Of a DNA stretch of 7,415 nt, positions 1 to 5,776 are shown piece by piece. The translations under genes and the position numbers were made by a program. The DNA lies in NCBI GenBank assembly GCA_015523575.1, contig WAJZ01000097.1, positions 1-7,415 of the forward strand. Reading direction: 5' to 3'. The first letter of the stretch is position 1, and every line of letters starts with the position of its first letter. Source of the stretch: Candidatus Hestiella acidicharens. Its GTDB lineage: Archaea > Thermoproteota > Thermoprotei_A > Sulfolobales > Acidilobaceae. The notes under the pieces are model-generated. The model was given only the letters and a program-made list of their open reading frames with translations. It did not search any database and was not told the origin of the DNA.

Positions 1-1026
1 ATATTCTTCCTTGCTTAGTTTCATGAGAGAAGACATTATAATAGACCTAAGGTTGTGCATTTCTATTTTCAATAGCGTCAAGGTAGCTGCAATAAGCGCT
101 GGTGTAAATGGGTAATACTTAAATGTAGCCTCTGAATTCTTCTTAGATATCATAATGGAGCTCACCCTAATCGAGTCTATTATTTCTTCTAAGCTCTTGC
201 CCTCAACAGAAATATGCTTGAAGAAATTTTTTAGGGAAGAGGCTAACGCTATTGTATCCCCAGATTCTCTCTCATATATTGTAAAGAGATCATTCCAGCT
301 TATGTTGCACACGTTTACATTACCTAAAACGAGCTCTAGGGTCTTGGCTGGTATCTTTAGCATAGAAGATTGTATCAAACCTAAAGCCATCCTCCCTTCT
401 ATCATGGGGCAAATTATTTTTTTTGTATAGTCCCTGTCAATGCTAGATAATTTTTTCATTGCGTTAGAGTAGAGTTGGGAGGTCGCCATTAAGGAATACC
501 AAGGAAACACATTCGGATTTTTGGTTTCATTATATATGGATGATGCCTCGTTAACTATATTGTAAATCCTTTTGTATCTTAACGAAACCTCTAGGAACAT
601 CTGCAACCCAGCCAAGGAATCTGGTTCTGCTAGTATTTTATCAAGGTAAGAGTGATCCCAAAGTAGCGACGCTAAGTTATCCTTGTCTACTTGCCTTCCT
701 TCGGCTAAATTCTTTGCAACTAAAAGTGAGTCGTTAATTTCATCTTCTATTGCAAAGGATTGGGTCAATTCCAGCGCGTCTTTAGGAACGTATTTAGAAA
801 TGCTATCAACAAGCTTGTAGAACTCCCTTATAAGTTCTTTCTCGATGTCTTCTGCACTTTTCGCTTCTGTAAGGGATCTATACTTCGTATCCCTGAGCGC
901 GACATAGATGTCGCTTAGCGAAGGAGAAATTTCCTTAAGCCTCTTAGTCGAAATCAAGGAGGATTTAAGATATCTCAGCTTTGGAACTATTTGGGCATAT
1001 GATGAAGGGTCTCCCAAGAGATTCAC
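1..1026 (-). CDS. atpC: A/V-type ATPase subunit C (central-stalk/rotor cap subunit), 3' end missing
   Basis: I translated this frame by hand: 342 codons from a GTG at 1026 to the left edge without a stop. The product is all-helical and soluble. It shows the subunit C (eukaryotic subunit d) pattern: an N-terminal segment with PKLRYLKSSLI, then DIYVALRDTKYRSL followed by an acidic helix, and near the C-terminus KIEMHNLRSIIM followed by LSKEEY. The last matches the family's conserved E-x-x-NLR-x-I end signature. Family proteins are about 330-390 residues, so only a few codons should be missing beyond the window. In the family, three similar helical repeats form a funnel that sits on the c-ring and holds the central stalk, linking V1/A1 to the membrane rotor. 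The GTG start overlaps the ahaH stop as GTGA (1026-1023), which implies translational coupling. No in-frame ATG lies nearby. The assignment rests on motif recall, not a search. Confidence 0.85.
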   Translation of the reverse strand, partial: MNLLGDPSSYAQIVPKLRYLKSSLISTKRLKEISPSLSDIYVALRDTKYRSLTEAKSAEDIEKELIREFYKLVDSISKYVPKDALELTQSFAIEDEINDSLLVAKNLAEGRQVDKDNLASLLWDHSYLDKILAEPDSLAGLQMFLEVSLRYKRIYNIVNEASSIYNETKNPNVFPWYSLMATSQLYSNAMKKLSSIDRDYTKKIICPMIEGRMALGLIQSSMLKIPAKTLELVLGNVNVCNISWNDLFTIYERESGDTIALASSLKNFFKHISVEGKSLEEIIDSIRVSSIMISKKNSEATFKYYPFTPALIAATLTLLKIEMHNLRSIIMSSLMKLSKEEY

Positions 1027-1370
1027 CTTTGAAGCAATTCTTTAATCTTATCCGTTACCTGCTCAACGGCCTTGGCGTGGTTTTCTTTGCCAAGGGATTC
1101 TATTTGTAGTAGCTCCTCTTCTTCCTTTTTCTTATATTTTTCTCTAAGTTCCTTGAGGACTTCTTTATAAGATTTTTCTAATTCCTTTATTGCGCTTTTC
1201 AGGAGCGTTTCTTTTTCTTTCATAATGCTTCTTCCCAGCTCATCACCAAGGCCTATGAGTTTGCTAGATTCATTTCTAGCTTCTTCGTTCAGGGCATTTA
1301 GGGAGTCTTCGAACCAGTTAACCACATCTACCATTTTTTCTATGTTTGACTTTGCCATAGGGCATCCCAT
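1023..1370 (-). CDS. ahaH: A/V-type ATPase subunit H (peripheral-stalk coiled coil)
   Basis: This encodes 115 residues, or 111 if translation starts at the second ATG (1358, MAKSN). The protein is highly charged and almost wholly helical: residues 35-115 are a run of Lys and Glu with regularly spaced Leu/Ile, including a KKKEEEE stretch. There is no membrane segment. This is the look of subunit H (G-like), which pairs with subunit E to form the peripheral stalk that resists rotor torque in archaeal ATP synthases. The identity is secured mainly by the next gene, subunit C, which starts inside this stop codon. The ATG at 1370 adds only MGCP, so either start is possible. The sequence itself is low-complexity and would match many coiled coils. 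It is the first gene of a leftward operon whose remaining ATPase genes presumably lie beyond position 1. Confidence 0.8.
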   Translation of the reverse strand: MGCPMAKSNIEKMVDVVNWFEDSLNALNEEARNESSKLIGLGDELGRSIMKEKETLLKSAIKELEKSYKEVLKELREKYKKKEEEELLQIESLGKENHAKAVEQVTDKIKELLQR

Positions 1371-1489
1371 TAAAATTTTTTCCTTCGGGCGGATAGAAAC
1401 TATTAAAGGTTAAATATCTATATGCTACCTCCTTGCCACAAGCCTTAAGAACTTTTAAAGTATTTTACCTTTTTTAACTAAGGCAATAC
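1371..1489. promoter_or_regulatory. Divergent promoter region between ahaH and the cupin gene
   Basis: This is the only gap between two diverging operons. On the plus strand, acttttaaag at 1451-1460 is a good archaeal TATA box. Its centre lies about 34 bp before the cupin ATG, giving an expected transcript start near 1482 and a leader of roughly 8 nt. The same CTTTTAAA core recurs upstream of the antiporter gene (5705-5712). On the minus strand the AT-rich stretch around 1399-1421 (reading agatatttaacctttaatag) is the only candidate TATA region for ahaH; which part of it is used cannot be decided. A minus-strand Shine-Dalgarno-like aaggaggt near 1426-1434 has no start codon behind it. Confidence 0.5.
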
Positions 1490-1885
1490 ATGGGCGAAAG
1501 TATGGAAAGCGTAAAACCAGTTGTGAAAAATTATTTAGAGGTTAAGGAAGAAAAATTATCCGAAGACTTCGGGACTGGGGCATACATTAGGTGGCTGCTA
1601 AGAGATAATGATGGGGCCAAGACCTTTTTCATGAGGTATTTTAGGATTGAAAAAGGTGGTCATATCAATCATCATTTCCATCCATGGGAACATGAGATTT
1701 TTGTTTTGGAAGGAGAGGGTAGGATAAGGATAGGGTCGAAGGTATATAGGGTCTCTAAGGGAAACTTTGTTTTCATTCCTCCTAACGTTGACCACGAGTA
1801 TTGGGCTGATACTGAAATGAGGTTCCTTTGTATGATTCCCTCAAAACCAACAGCAGAGAAATTGGATAAACCGATAGACGTCTAA
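1490..1885 (+). CDS. Small single-domain cupin protein (131 aa), probably metal-binding
   Basis: The protein is a single cupin beta-barrel. Cupin motif 1 is at residues 56-77, with a G-x(5)-HxH-x(4)-E pattern giving His62, His64 and Glu69. Motif 2 is at 91-105 (GNFVFIPPNVDHEYW), giving His102. These four residues form the usual metal site, so a bound divalent metal is expected. Soluble cupins of this size include dioxygenases, isomerases, sugar-binding and small-molecule-sensing proteins; nothing visible picks one, so I give no substrate. The ATG at 1490 fits a TATA box at 1451-1460 with a very short leader; a second in-frame ATG at residue 5 (1502) is also possible. The gene ends 11 nt before the uracil-DNA glycosylase start, so the two are probably co-transcribed, though no functional link between them is evident. 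Confidence 0.85.
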   Translation: MGESMESVKPVVKNYLEVKEEKLSEDFGTGAYIRWLLRDNDGAKTFFMRYFRIEKGGHINHHFHPWEHEIFVLEGEGRIRIGSKVYRVSKGNFVFIPPNVDHEYWADTEMRFLCMIPSKPTAEKLDKPIDV

Positions 1886-1896
1886 AGTGTTTGCAA

Positions 1897-2526
1897 ATGT
1901 CAGATACAAGAATCAATAAGATTAATGAGTTAAGAGAGAGGATTGGGCGATGCAAAAAGTGTCCTTTATATATACATAGAAGAAACCCAGTTTTTGGCGA
2001 AGGAAGCATAAATTCTAGGATAATGTTTATAGGGGAGGCCCCCGGTAGAAACGAGGATATAGCTGGAAGGCCGTTTGTTGGGTCTGCAGGAAAGCTATTA
2101 GATGAGGTTCTTTTAGAGGTAGGTCTAGCGAGGAATGACATCTACATAACAAATACGGTTAAGTGTAGGCCTCCAAACAACAGAACACCTTATAAAGAAG
2201 AAATAGAGGCGTGTTTGCCTTACCTTTTAGAAGAAATTTCTATACTATCGCCTAAGATAATAGTAACCTTAGGGAGGGTTTCTGGGGAAGCTGTTTACTC
2301 AACCTTGGGCTTGAAATGGCGCGGTATAGCTAATGAAAGGAGGGTGGTAAAAGAGGTAAAATATAACAATAAGAAGATAAAGCTTTTATCGACCTACCAT
2401 CCCGCAGCAGCCCTTTATAAACCAGAGCTAAAGGAGGAACTGAGAAAGGACTTAAGGAGGGTTAAAGAGGTCCTTGAAGAGGAAGGGAAGGAAAGGAGAA
2501 AAACGCTCTATGACTTTTTTGCCTAG
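1897..2526 (+). CDS. udg: Family 4 uracil-DNA glycosylase, Fe-S type, with C-terminal PCNA-binding motif
   Basis: Numbered from the ATG at 1897 (209 aa). The protein carries the full set of family 4 signatures: GEAPG followed by N-E-D at 46-54, GRPFVGSAG at 57-65 with the uracil-stacking Phe60, TNTVKCRPP at 85-93 with the uracil-reading Asn86, and STYHPAAALY at 165-174 with His168. Four cysteines (19, 22, 90, 106) have the spacing expected for the 4Fe-4S cluster. The enzyme removes uracil made by cytosine deamination, a major lesion at high temperature, and starts base-excision repair. The last residues, RKTLYDFFA, resemble a PCNA-interacting peptide (Q-x-x-L-x-x-F-F) with Arg in place of Gln, after a charged Lys/Glu helix. 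A TTG at 1891 would add two residues, but the ATG is the simpler choice. It follows the cupin gene by 11 nt without a clear ribosome-binding site. Confidence 0.95.
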   Translation: MSDTRINKINELRERIGRCKKCPLYIHRRNPVFGEGSINSRIMFIGEAPGRNEDIAGRPFVGSAGKLLDEVLLEVGLARNDIYITNTVKCRPPNNRTPYKEEIEACLPYLLEEISILSPKIIVTLGRVSGEAVYSTLGLKWRGIANERRVVKEVKYNNKKIKLLSTYHPAAALYKPELKEELRKDLRRVKEVLEEEGKERRKTLYDFFA

Positions 2527-2641
2527 CCTTTTATTATGCAATCCACCTCGCGCTTATTGATAGTTCGCCATTAGATTGTATCTCATTGGGGTTTAGGGTT
2601 TGGCTTAGACGCAACCTAGGGGCTTCCTGACTCTTATAGTT
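2527..2641. other. Convergent intergenic gap between udg and the protease gene
   Basis: There is no open frame of note and no strong terminator. A short T4 run (ccttttatta, around 2528-2537) directly after the udg stop may end the plus-strand transcript. The other side has no T-run close to the protease stop. The stretch 2588-2603 (ggggtttagggtttgg) looks like a telomeric repeat but is only about two units and is probably chance. Confidence 0.4.
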
Positions 2642-4561
2642 CTATATTTGGCTCCCTGCCTTCCTATATCCTCTTATGACGAAGGTGAGGGCTATTAATA
2701 TTCCTAAAGAGATGCCTATTATAAGGTACAGTATTTCAAACGCAACGCTGAAAGGATTTGATGATACGTATACATAATTGCTTATATTGCCTCCATTTAA
2801 GGCCAACTCCCCCATGTACCATATCAAGGAATCTATAACTGCTATTTCCATTATGTTTAGCGCACTAGCTGGGTCTTTTTTAGCTATCTGCTTTGCATAG
2901 CTCATATATGACCCATCTATTGAGCTTTCCAACCCTCTAGAGGCCAGCTGGGAGCTAATTAAGTTGAACTCATTCTGTAGCTCCTTCGTATAGCTATTTG
3001 TTATTACTGGATATGAGGTACCTATAACTATAAAAATAATATTGAGTGAGTTTTGCAAGGCATCTTCATATATGCCAATGGCAGCAGTGTAATACCCTTT
3101 CTTTAGCAGGGAATTTGCATACGTTAAAAGAAAGTTCAGGTTATTTTTCATGGCGTTTAGCTGGTTTGCCTCTTCTACATTCCCTATTGAGATGAATTGT
3201 TTTATGTAATATTCTATTAGAGAATCCGCATAGCTTATAGCAGTTCCTGCGAAAGTAGATGAAGATAGGGCGGTTGTCTTTATTAGTGAAGGCGTTATGT
3301 AGGGTGGCGTAGAGGCTGATGATATGGCTGCGTCAGCCCAAGACGAGGCGCTGTCGAGCCTAGCGTTAATATAGGCTAAATTTTGGGCTGCTAGGCTTAA
3401 AGAAATACTTGGAGTACCCTTTACCAATGATTCTAGGTACTTTGCGTTGTATATAGTATCTGCTATCCTGCTAAACGCTACAGATAAAAGTTCCTGTCCA
3501 TAAAGCGTGTCTACGTTGGAATAATTAATGAGCTTTGACTCTAGGTTCTCTGCTTTATTAATTATTTTGTTTGCGGTTTTAATTATAAATGCTGTTGGAA
3601 AGGTAGTGCCATTTTTCGAAATCCTATACAACCATATAGTATAGTTTACGGTGAGCGCATCATAGTAAGAAGTGAAGGCATAGCTGGCTGACGCGTAGGG
3701 AGTGTCGTTTAGGTCTTTATAGGCTAGGTGGATATCGGTTTTTGTGTTGTTTATTAGCTCATATACGTTCGCCTTCAATAAGGTTTGGTTCGGCAGGTAG
3801 GCCATGGTTTGGTTAATCGCATTTAATATTCCTTTGGTCCTGTTTATAAAGAATAGGCTGGCCTTCCTCATATTTACATTAAAATAGGTGTTGTTCCCTA
3901 TGCTTATGTTTATCCTATACGGGGTTGATTTGTAGATCTTTTCTATACCAGCTATTATCCCAGGTATTGGAACGTATCTTTTGCAAAATCCAACGCCACT
4001 AGATATCAAGTTTCCTACAGGGAACGCAATTGTTAGGTTGTTTTTCGATGCAGCCATGCATTTCTCTTGTAGCCCCCCAATGGGTCCAGATAGGCCGGAG
4101 GGGCTTACAGCCCCAGTTATTGTAAATTTGTGCAAAGCGGTAGTATTAAGACCATTTGCTAGTCCATAGGTCGCTAGCATTACGCCAAAACTACCGCTCG
4201 GCCCAGATATGGTTCCTGAGGCGTTGATAAATATCTTTAGATTATAGTCGCGGTAGTTAAGCCCGGAATATAGCATAGCTACAATAAAGGCCATCTTCAT
4301 GCTATAGATTGTAGAAGGCTGAACTGTACCATTGCTTGTTACGCTTACCTCTCCACTACCTGGATAGGAAAGGGTTATTGTTGTATTAATTACTGCCCCT
4401 TTGTTAGTTCCAACGACTGCTGGTAAGTATACCCACGTTGACCTGCTCCAGCCGCCCTGAGAGGCCTTTGCAATTGGAGATGCTAATGGAAATAAGAGGA
4501 ATAGCGAGACAAGCAACATTACGATGACCCCTAGCACCTTTTCTCCTTTTTTCAGATTCAA
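2642..4561 (-). CDS. Membrane-anchored extracytoplasmic Lon-type (S16-like) Ser/Lys protease, archaeal COG1750-type
   Basis: Numbered from TTG 4561 (639 aa). Residues 1-8 are basic, then a 20-residue hydrophobic segment ends near SPIAKA: a signal peptide or anchor. Residues about 45-230 form a Lon-type proteolytic domain with SGPSGSFGVMLA (118-129), TG (149-150) and PIGGLQEKCMAA (160-171). Ser124 and Lys167 are 43 residues apart, exactly as the catalytic Ser679 and Lys722 of E. coli Lon, so a Ser/Lys dyad is predicted. There is no ATPase domain. Residues 230-600 are helical and unrecognised. A C-terminal transmembrane helix (about 610-629) precedes the basic tail RGYRKAGSQI. At least 16 N-x-S/T sequons suggest a glycosylated outer-face domain. 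The natural substrate is unknown. A TTG at 4579 would add six residues but lies almost at the TATA element; a GTG at 4537 follows aaggag but loses the basic n-region. The start is therefore an inference from promoter geometry. Confidence 0.82.
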   Translation of the reverse strand: MNLKKGEKVLGVIVMLLVSLFLLFPLASPIAKASQGGWSRSTWVYLPAVVGTNKGAVINTTITLSYPGSGEVSVTSNGTVQPSTIYSMKMAFIVAMLYSGLNYRDYNLKIFINASGTISGPSGSFGVMLATYGLANGLNTTALHKFTITGAVSPSGLSGPIGGLQEKCMAASKNNLTIAFPVGNLISSGVGFCKRYVPIPGIIAGIEKIYKSTPYRINISIGNNTYFNVNMRKASLFFINRTKGILNAINQTMAYLPNQTLLKANVYELINNTKTDIHLAYKDLNDTPYASASYAFTSYYDALTVNYTIWLYRISKNGTTFPTAFIIKTANKIINKAENLESKLINYSNVDTLYGQELLSVAFSRIADTIYNAKYLESLVKGTPSISLSLAAQNLAYINARLDSASSWADAAISSASTPPYITPSLIKTTALSSSTFAGTAISYADSLIEYYIKQFISIGNVEEANQLNAMKNNLNFLLTYANSLLKKGYYTAAIGIYEDALQNSLNIIFIVIGTSYPVITNSYTKELQNEFNLISSQLASRGLESSIDGSYMSYAKQIAKKDPASALNIMEIAVIDSLIWYMGELALNGGNISNYVYVSSNPFSVAFEILYLIIGISLGILIALTFVIRGYRKAGSQI

Positions 4562-4562
4562 T

Positions 4563-4610
4563 TTTAAGCCCCCACACAATCTATATTTTTGTGGGGAGTT
4601 TTAGCTTAAA
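4563..4610. repeat. Nested inverted repeats framing the shared promoter (candidate operator)
   Basis: Two pairs of inverted arms surround the TATA-like element. The inner pair is CCCCAC (4570-4575) with GTGGGG (4591-4596), 15 nt apart. The outer pair is TTTAAGC (4563-4569) with GCTTAAA (4604-4610). All arms match perfectly; seven extra bases (4597-4603) make the right side longer. The outer arms cover the predicted transcript starts. A dimeric repressor bound here would block both genes; the divergent winged-helix protein is the obvious candidate. Binding is inferred, not shown. Confidence 0.5.
4581..4590. promoter_or_regulatory. TATA-like element apparently shared by two divergent genes
   Basis: The ten bases ctatattttt (aaaaatatag on the minus strand) are the only TATA-like sequence in the 48 bp between the two start codons. 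Their midpoint (4585.5) is 24-25 bp from both TTG 4561 on the minus strand and ATG 4610 on the plus strand. That is about the normal archaeal distance from TATA centre to transcript start (around 26), so both genes would be leaderless or nearly so. Confidence 0.5.
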
Positions 4611-5128
4611 TGGTGGTAGCATTGGGAGGGAAGAAGCAAAATAAGGTTAAGGAAGCCGGATCAGACGCTAAGGCATCTGCCGTTAAGGAACTTAAGATAG
4701 TCGCTACGCAGGTTATTACAAAGGAGAAGGTATTGCAAACGCCAAGGCTTATATCCCTTCTTTATTTAATTAAAAGGTTTGGTGCAGTTCATGAAAGAAC
4801 CCTTCAGTTTATAATGAACTATCTGCAAGAGAAGGGGGCTGAATTGGGGTACCAATTTACAAGGCTTGGAAATGATCCGTATAGTCCAGCTCTAAAAAAT
4901 GATATAGTTGCACTATTATATACAGGCCTGGCCGAGGCAGAGCCTAGGTATAGGAAGATAAGGGTTACAAGCGATGGTAGGGAGGCATTAGAAAGCATCT
5001 CCGTGCCAAGCTCTTTCAAAGAGTTGCTTGAAACTAACTTTAGTGAAATAAAGAGCAAGGCTTCAATGATAGACGCTGAGATAGACTTTGGGATTAGGAA
5101 ATCTAATAAGTTGCTCAAAAAGCGGTAA
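4610..5128 (+). CDS. Winged-helix-like protein of unknown function (172 aa)
   Basis: I do not recognise a named family. Residues 1-40 are Lys/Ala-rich and probably flexible. Residues 43-130 look like a winged helix: PRLISLLYLIKRFG (helix 1), HERTLQFIMNYLQEKG (helix 2), GYQFTRLGNDPYSPALKNDI with a following leucine-rich helix, then YRKIRVTSDGREALESI, a likely wing strand pair and closing helix. The PYSPALKNDI stretch resembles the PYSP-x-L-x-x-D-L element of several winged-helix proteins, including SocA/Panacea-like antitoxins, but no toxin neighbour is visible. Residues 135-172 form a charged helix that could dimerise. The ATG at 4610 is probably leaderless given the TATA-like element at 4581-4590. 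It is divergent to the Lon-type protease, so a role as its regulator and as an autoregulator is plausible but inferred from position only. A T5 run follows the stop. Confidence 0.72.
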   Translation: MVVALGGKKQNKVKEAGSDAKASAVKELKIVATQVITKEKVLQTPRLISLLYLIKRFGAVHERTLQFIMNYLQEKGAELGYQFTRLGNDPYSPALKNDIVALLYTGLAEAEPRYRKIRVTSDGREALESISVPSSFKELLETNFSEIKSKASMIDAEIDFGIRKSNKLLKKR

Positions 5129-5133
5129 TTTTT
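5129..5133 (+). terminator. T5 run directly after the winged-helix gene
   Basis: Five T residues follow the TAA stop immediately. Short T-runs suffice for archaeal termination, so this probably ends the transcript. The run is short, so readthrough to the next gene 80 bp on is possible. Confidence 0.35.
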
Positions 5134-5195
5134 AAGGATTTAACCCCATAATGTAATCTTAACCTCTTATTATTTCTAGAGGCTAAAATAGTGCT

Positions 5196-5199
5196 GGTG
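5196..5199 (+). promoter_or_regulatory. Ribosome-binding site (GGTG) of the helix-turn-helix gene
   Basis: GGTG, the core complement of the archaeal 16S 3' end, lies 9 nt before the ATG at 5209. It indicates a leadered message, unlike the two promoters to its left. Confidence 0.4.
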
Positions 5200-5208
5200 C
5201 TTATTTAG

Positions 5209-5580
5209 ATGGCAAAATACGTCCACCTGCTGGGCAAAGACGCAAGAAGGAAAATAATAGAAATACTTGCAAATTCCAGGGGCGTGAGGCTGTTGGCTGC
5301 AGAGCTAAACATTACACCAGCAGCCGTAAGCAAGTATCTCTCAGGAGCGACCCATCCATCAGACATAGTTTTAGAGAGGGCCATAGAGGTAGCTAATGAA
5401 GACGAGGTAGCGGCAATAACAAAGATAATAGAAGATGAATTCTTAGAAGGTTTAAGTAGTTTTATAGAGTGGGGTTATAGGAAGGGCACCATTGATTTAA
5501 GGTTTTATAAAAAGCTGAACAGCTTGGTGGCAAGGGTGGGTTTAGTCACTTTAAGTCAAAGGGACATGGCGACTACCTAA
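5209..5580 (+). CDS. Small helix-turn-helix DNA-binding protein (123 aa)
   Basis: The N-terminal half is a helix-turn-helix domain. Residues 10-23 (KDARRKIIEILANS) form helix 1, RGVRLLAAELN (24-34) the first helix of the motif, and TPAAVSKYLSGATHPS (36-51) the turn and recognition helix, with the SKYL-x-G pattern typical of Cro/XRE-like folds. The rest (52-123) is helical and acidic at first (ERAIEVANEDEVAAI), then contains EWGYRKGTIDLRFYKKL, and is probably a dimerisation or effector part that I do not recognise. There are no cysteines or metal ligands. It is likely a chromosomal transcription regulator conserved among Thermoproteota; the target is unknown. It sits 80 bp after the winged-helix gene and 196 bp before the antiporter gene. 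Two T-runs after its stop suggest it is a separate transcript from the latter. The ATG at 5209 is the first in frame and has GGTG upstream. Confidence 0.8.
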   Translation: MAKYVHLLGKDARRKIIEILANSRGVRLLAAELNITPAAVSKYLSGATHPSDIVLERAIEVANEDEVAAITKIIEDEFLEGLSSFIEWGYRKGTIDLRFYKKLNSLVARVGLVTLSQRDMATT

Positions 5581-5600
5581 TTTTGTTGCGTGGCTTTTTT
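5581..5600 (+). terminator. T4 and T6 runs after the helix-turn-helix gene
   Basis: TTTT at 5581-5584 and TTTTTT at 5595-5600 follow the TAA stop within 20 nt, with no strong hairpin. This is the usual form of archaeal intrinsic termination. Confidence 0.5.
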
Positions 5601-5704
5601 GTCAATAGGAGGTGCTATAGGTTCTAAGATTAAGCGTTCCTAAGGTCTCCTTGGTTTTTCATTAAATTATAAAGTTCGACCATAAGCAGTTCCTATAAGG
5701 AAAG

Positions 5705-5714
5705 CTTTTAAAAG
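5705..5714 (+). promoter_or_regulatory. TATA box of the antiporter gene
   Basis: The sequence cttttaaaag is a self-complementary TATA-like element preceded by a purine-rich BRE-like aaggaaag. Transcript start is expected near 5735, giving a leader of about 40-55 nt. The core CTTTTAAA is identical to that of the cupin promoter. Confidence 0.5.
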
Positions 5715-5776
5715 AAAACATTTACATAAGTTAAGCTGTATTCAAGATAAAAGAAGCGGCCTGTGACATTTGCCTA

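Noticed and set aside
155..430. 91-codon plus-strand open frame
   Set aside because: It is antisense to the ATPase subunit C gene, whose protein matches a known family; no promoter or ribosome-binding site supports the plus-strand frame.
1782..2141. 119-codon minus-strand open frame
   Set aside because: It lies across the cupin end and the most conserved part of the uracil-DNA glycosylase in the opposite strand; a shadow frame.
2588..2603. Telomere-like ggggtttagggtttgg
   Set aside because: Only about two repeat units in a convergent gap; archaeal chromosomes here are circular and no further repeats follow.
4610..4730. Ribosomal protein S25e, suggested by the GGKK-rich N-terminus
   Set aside because: The remaining sequence is longer and does not follow the S25e winged-helix pattern; a Lys-rich tail alone is not evidence.
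4819..5118. 99-codon minus-strand open frame inside the winged-helix gene
   Set aside because: It starts within and runs against a gene with a promoter, terminator and recognisable fold; the Ser/Leu-rich translation looks like an antisense shadow.
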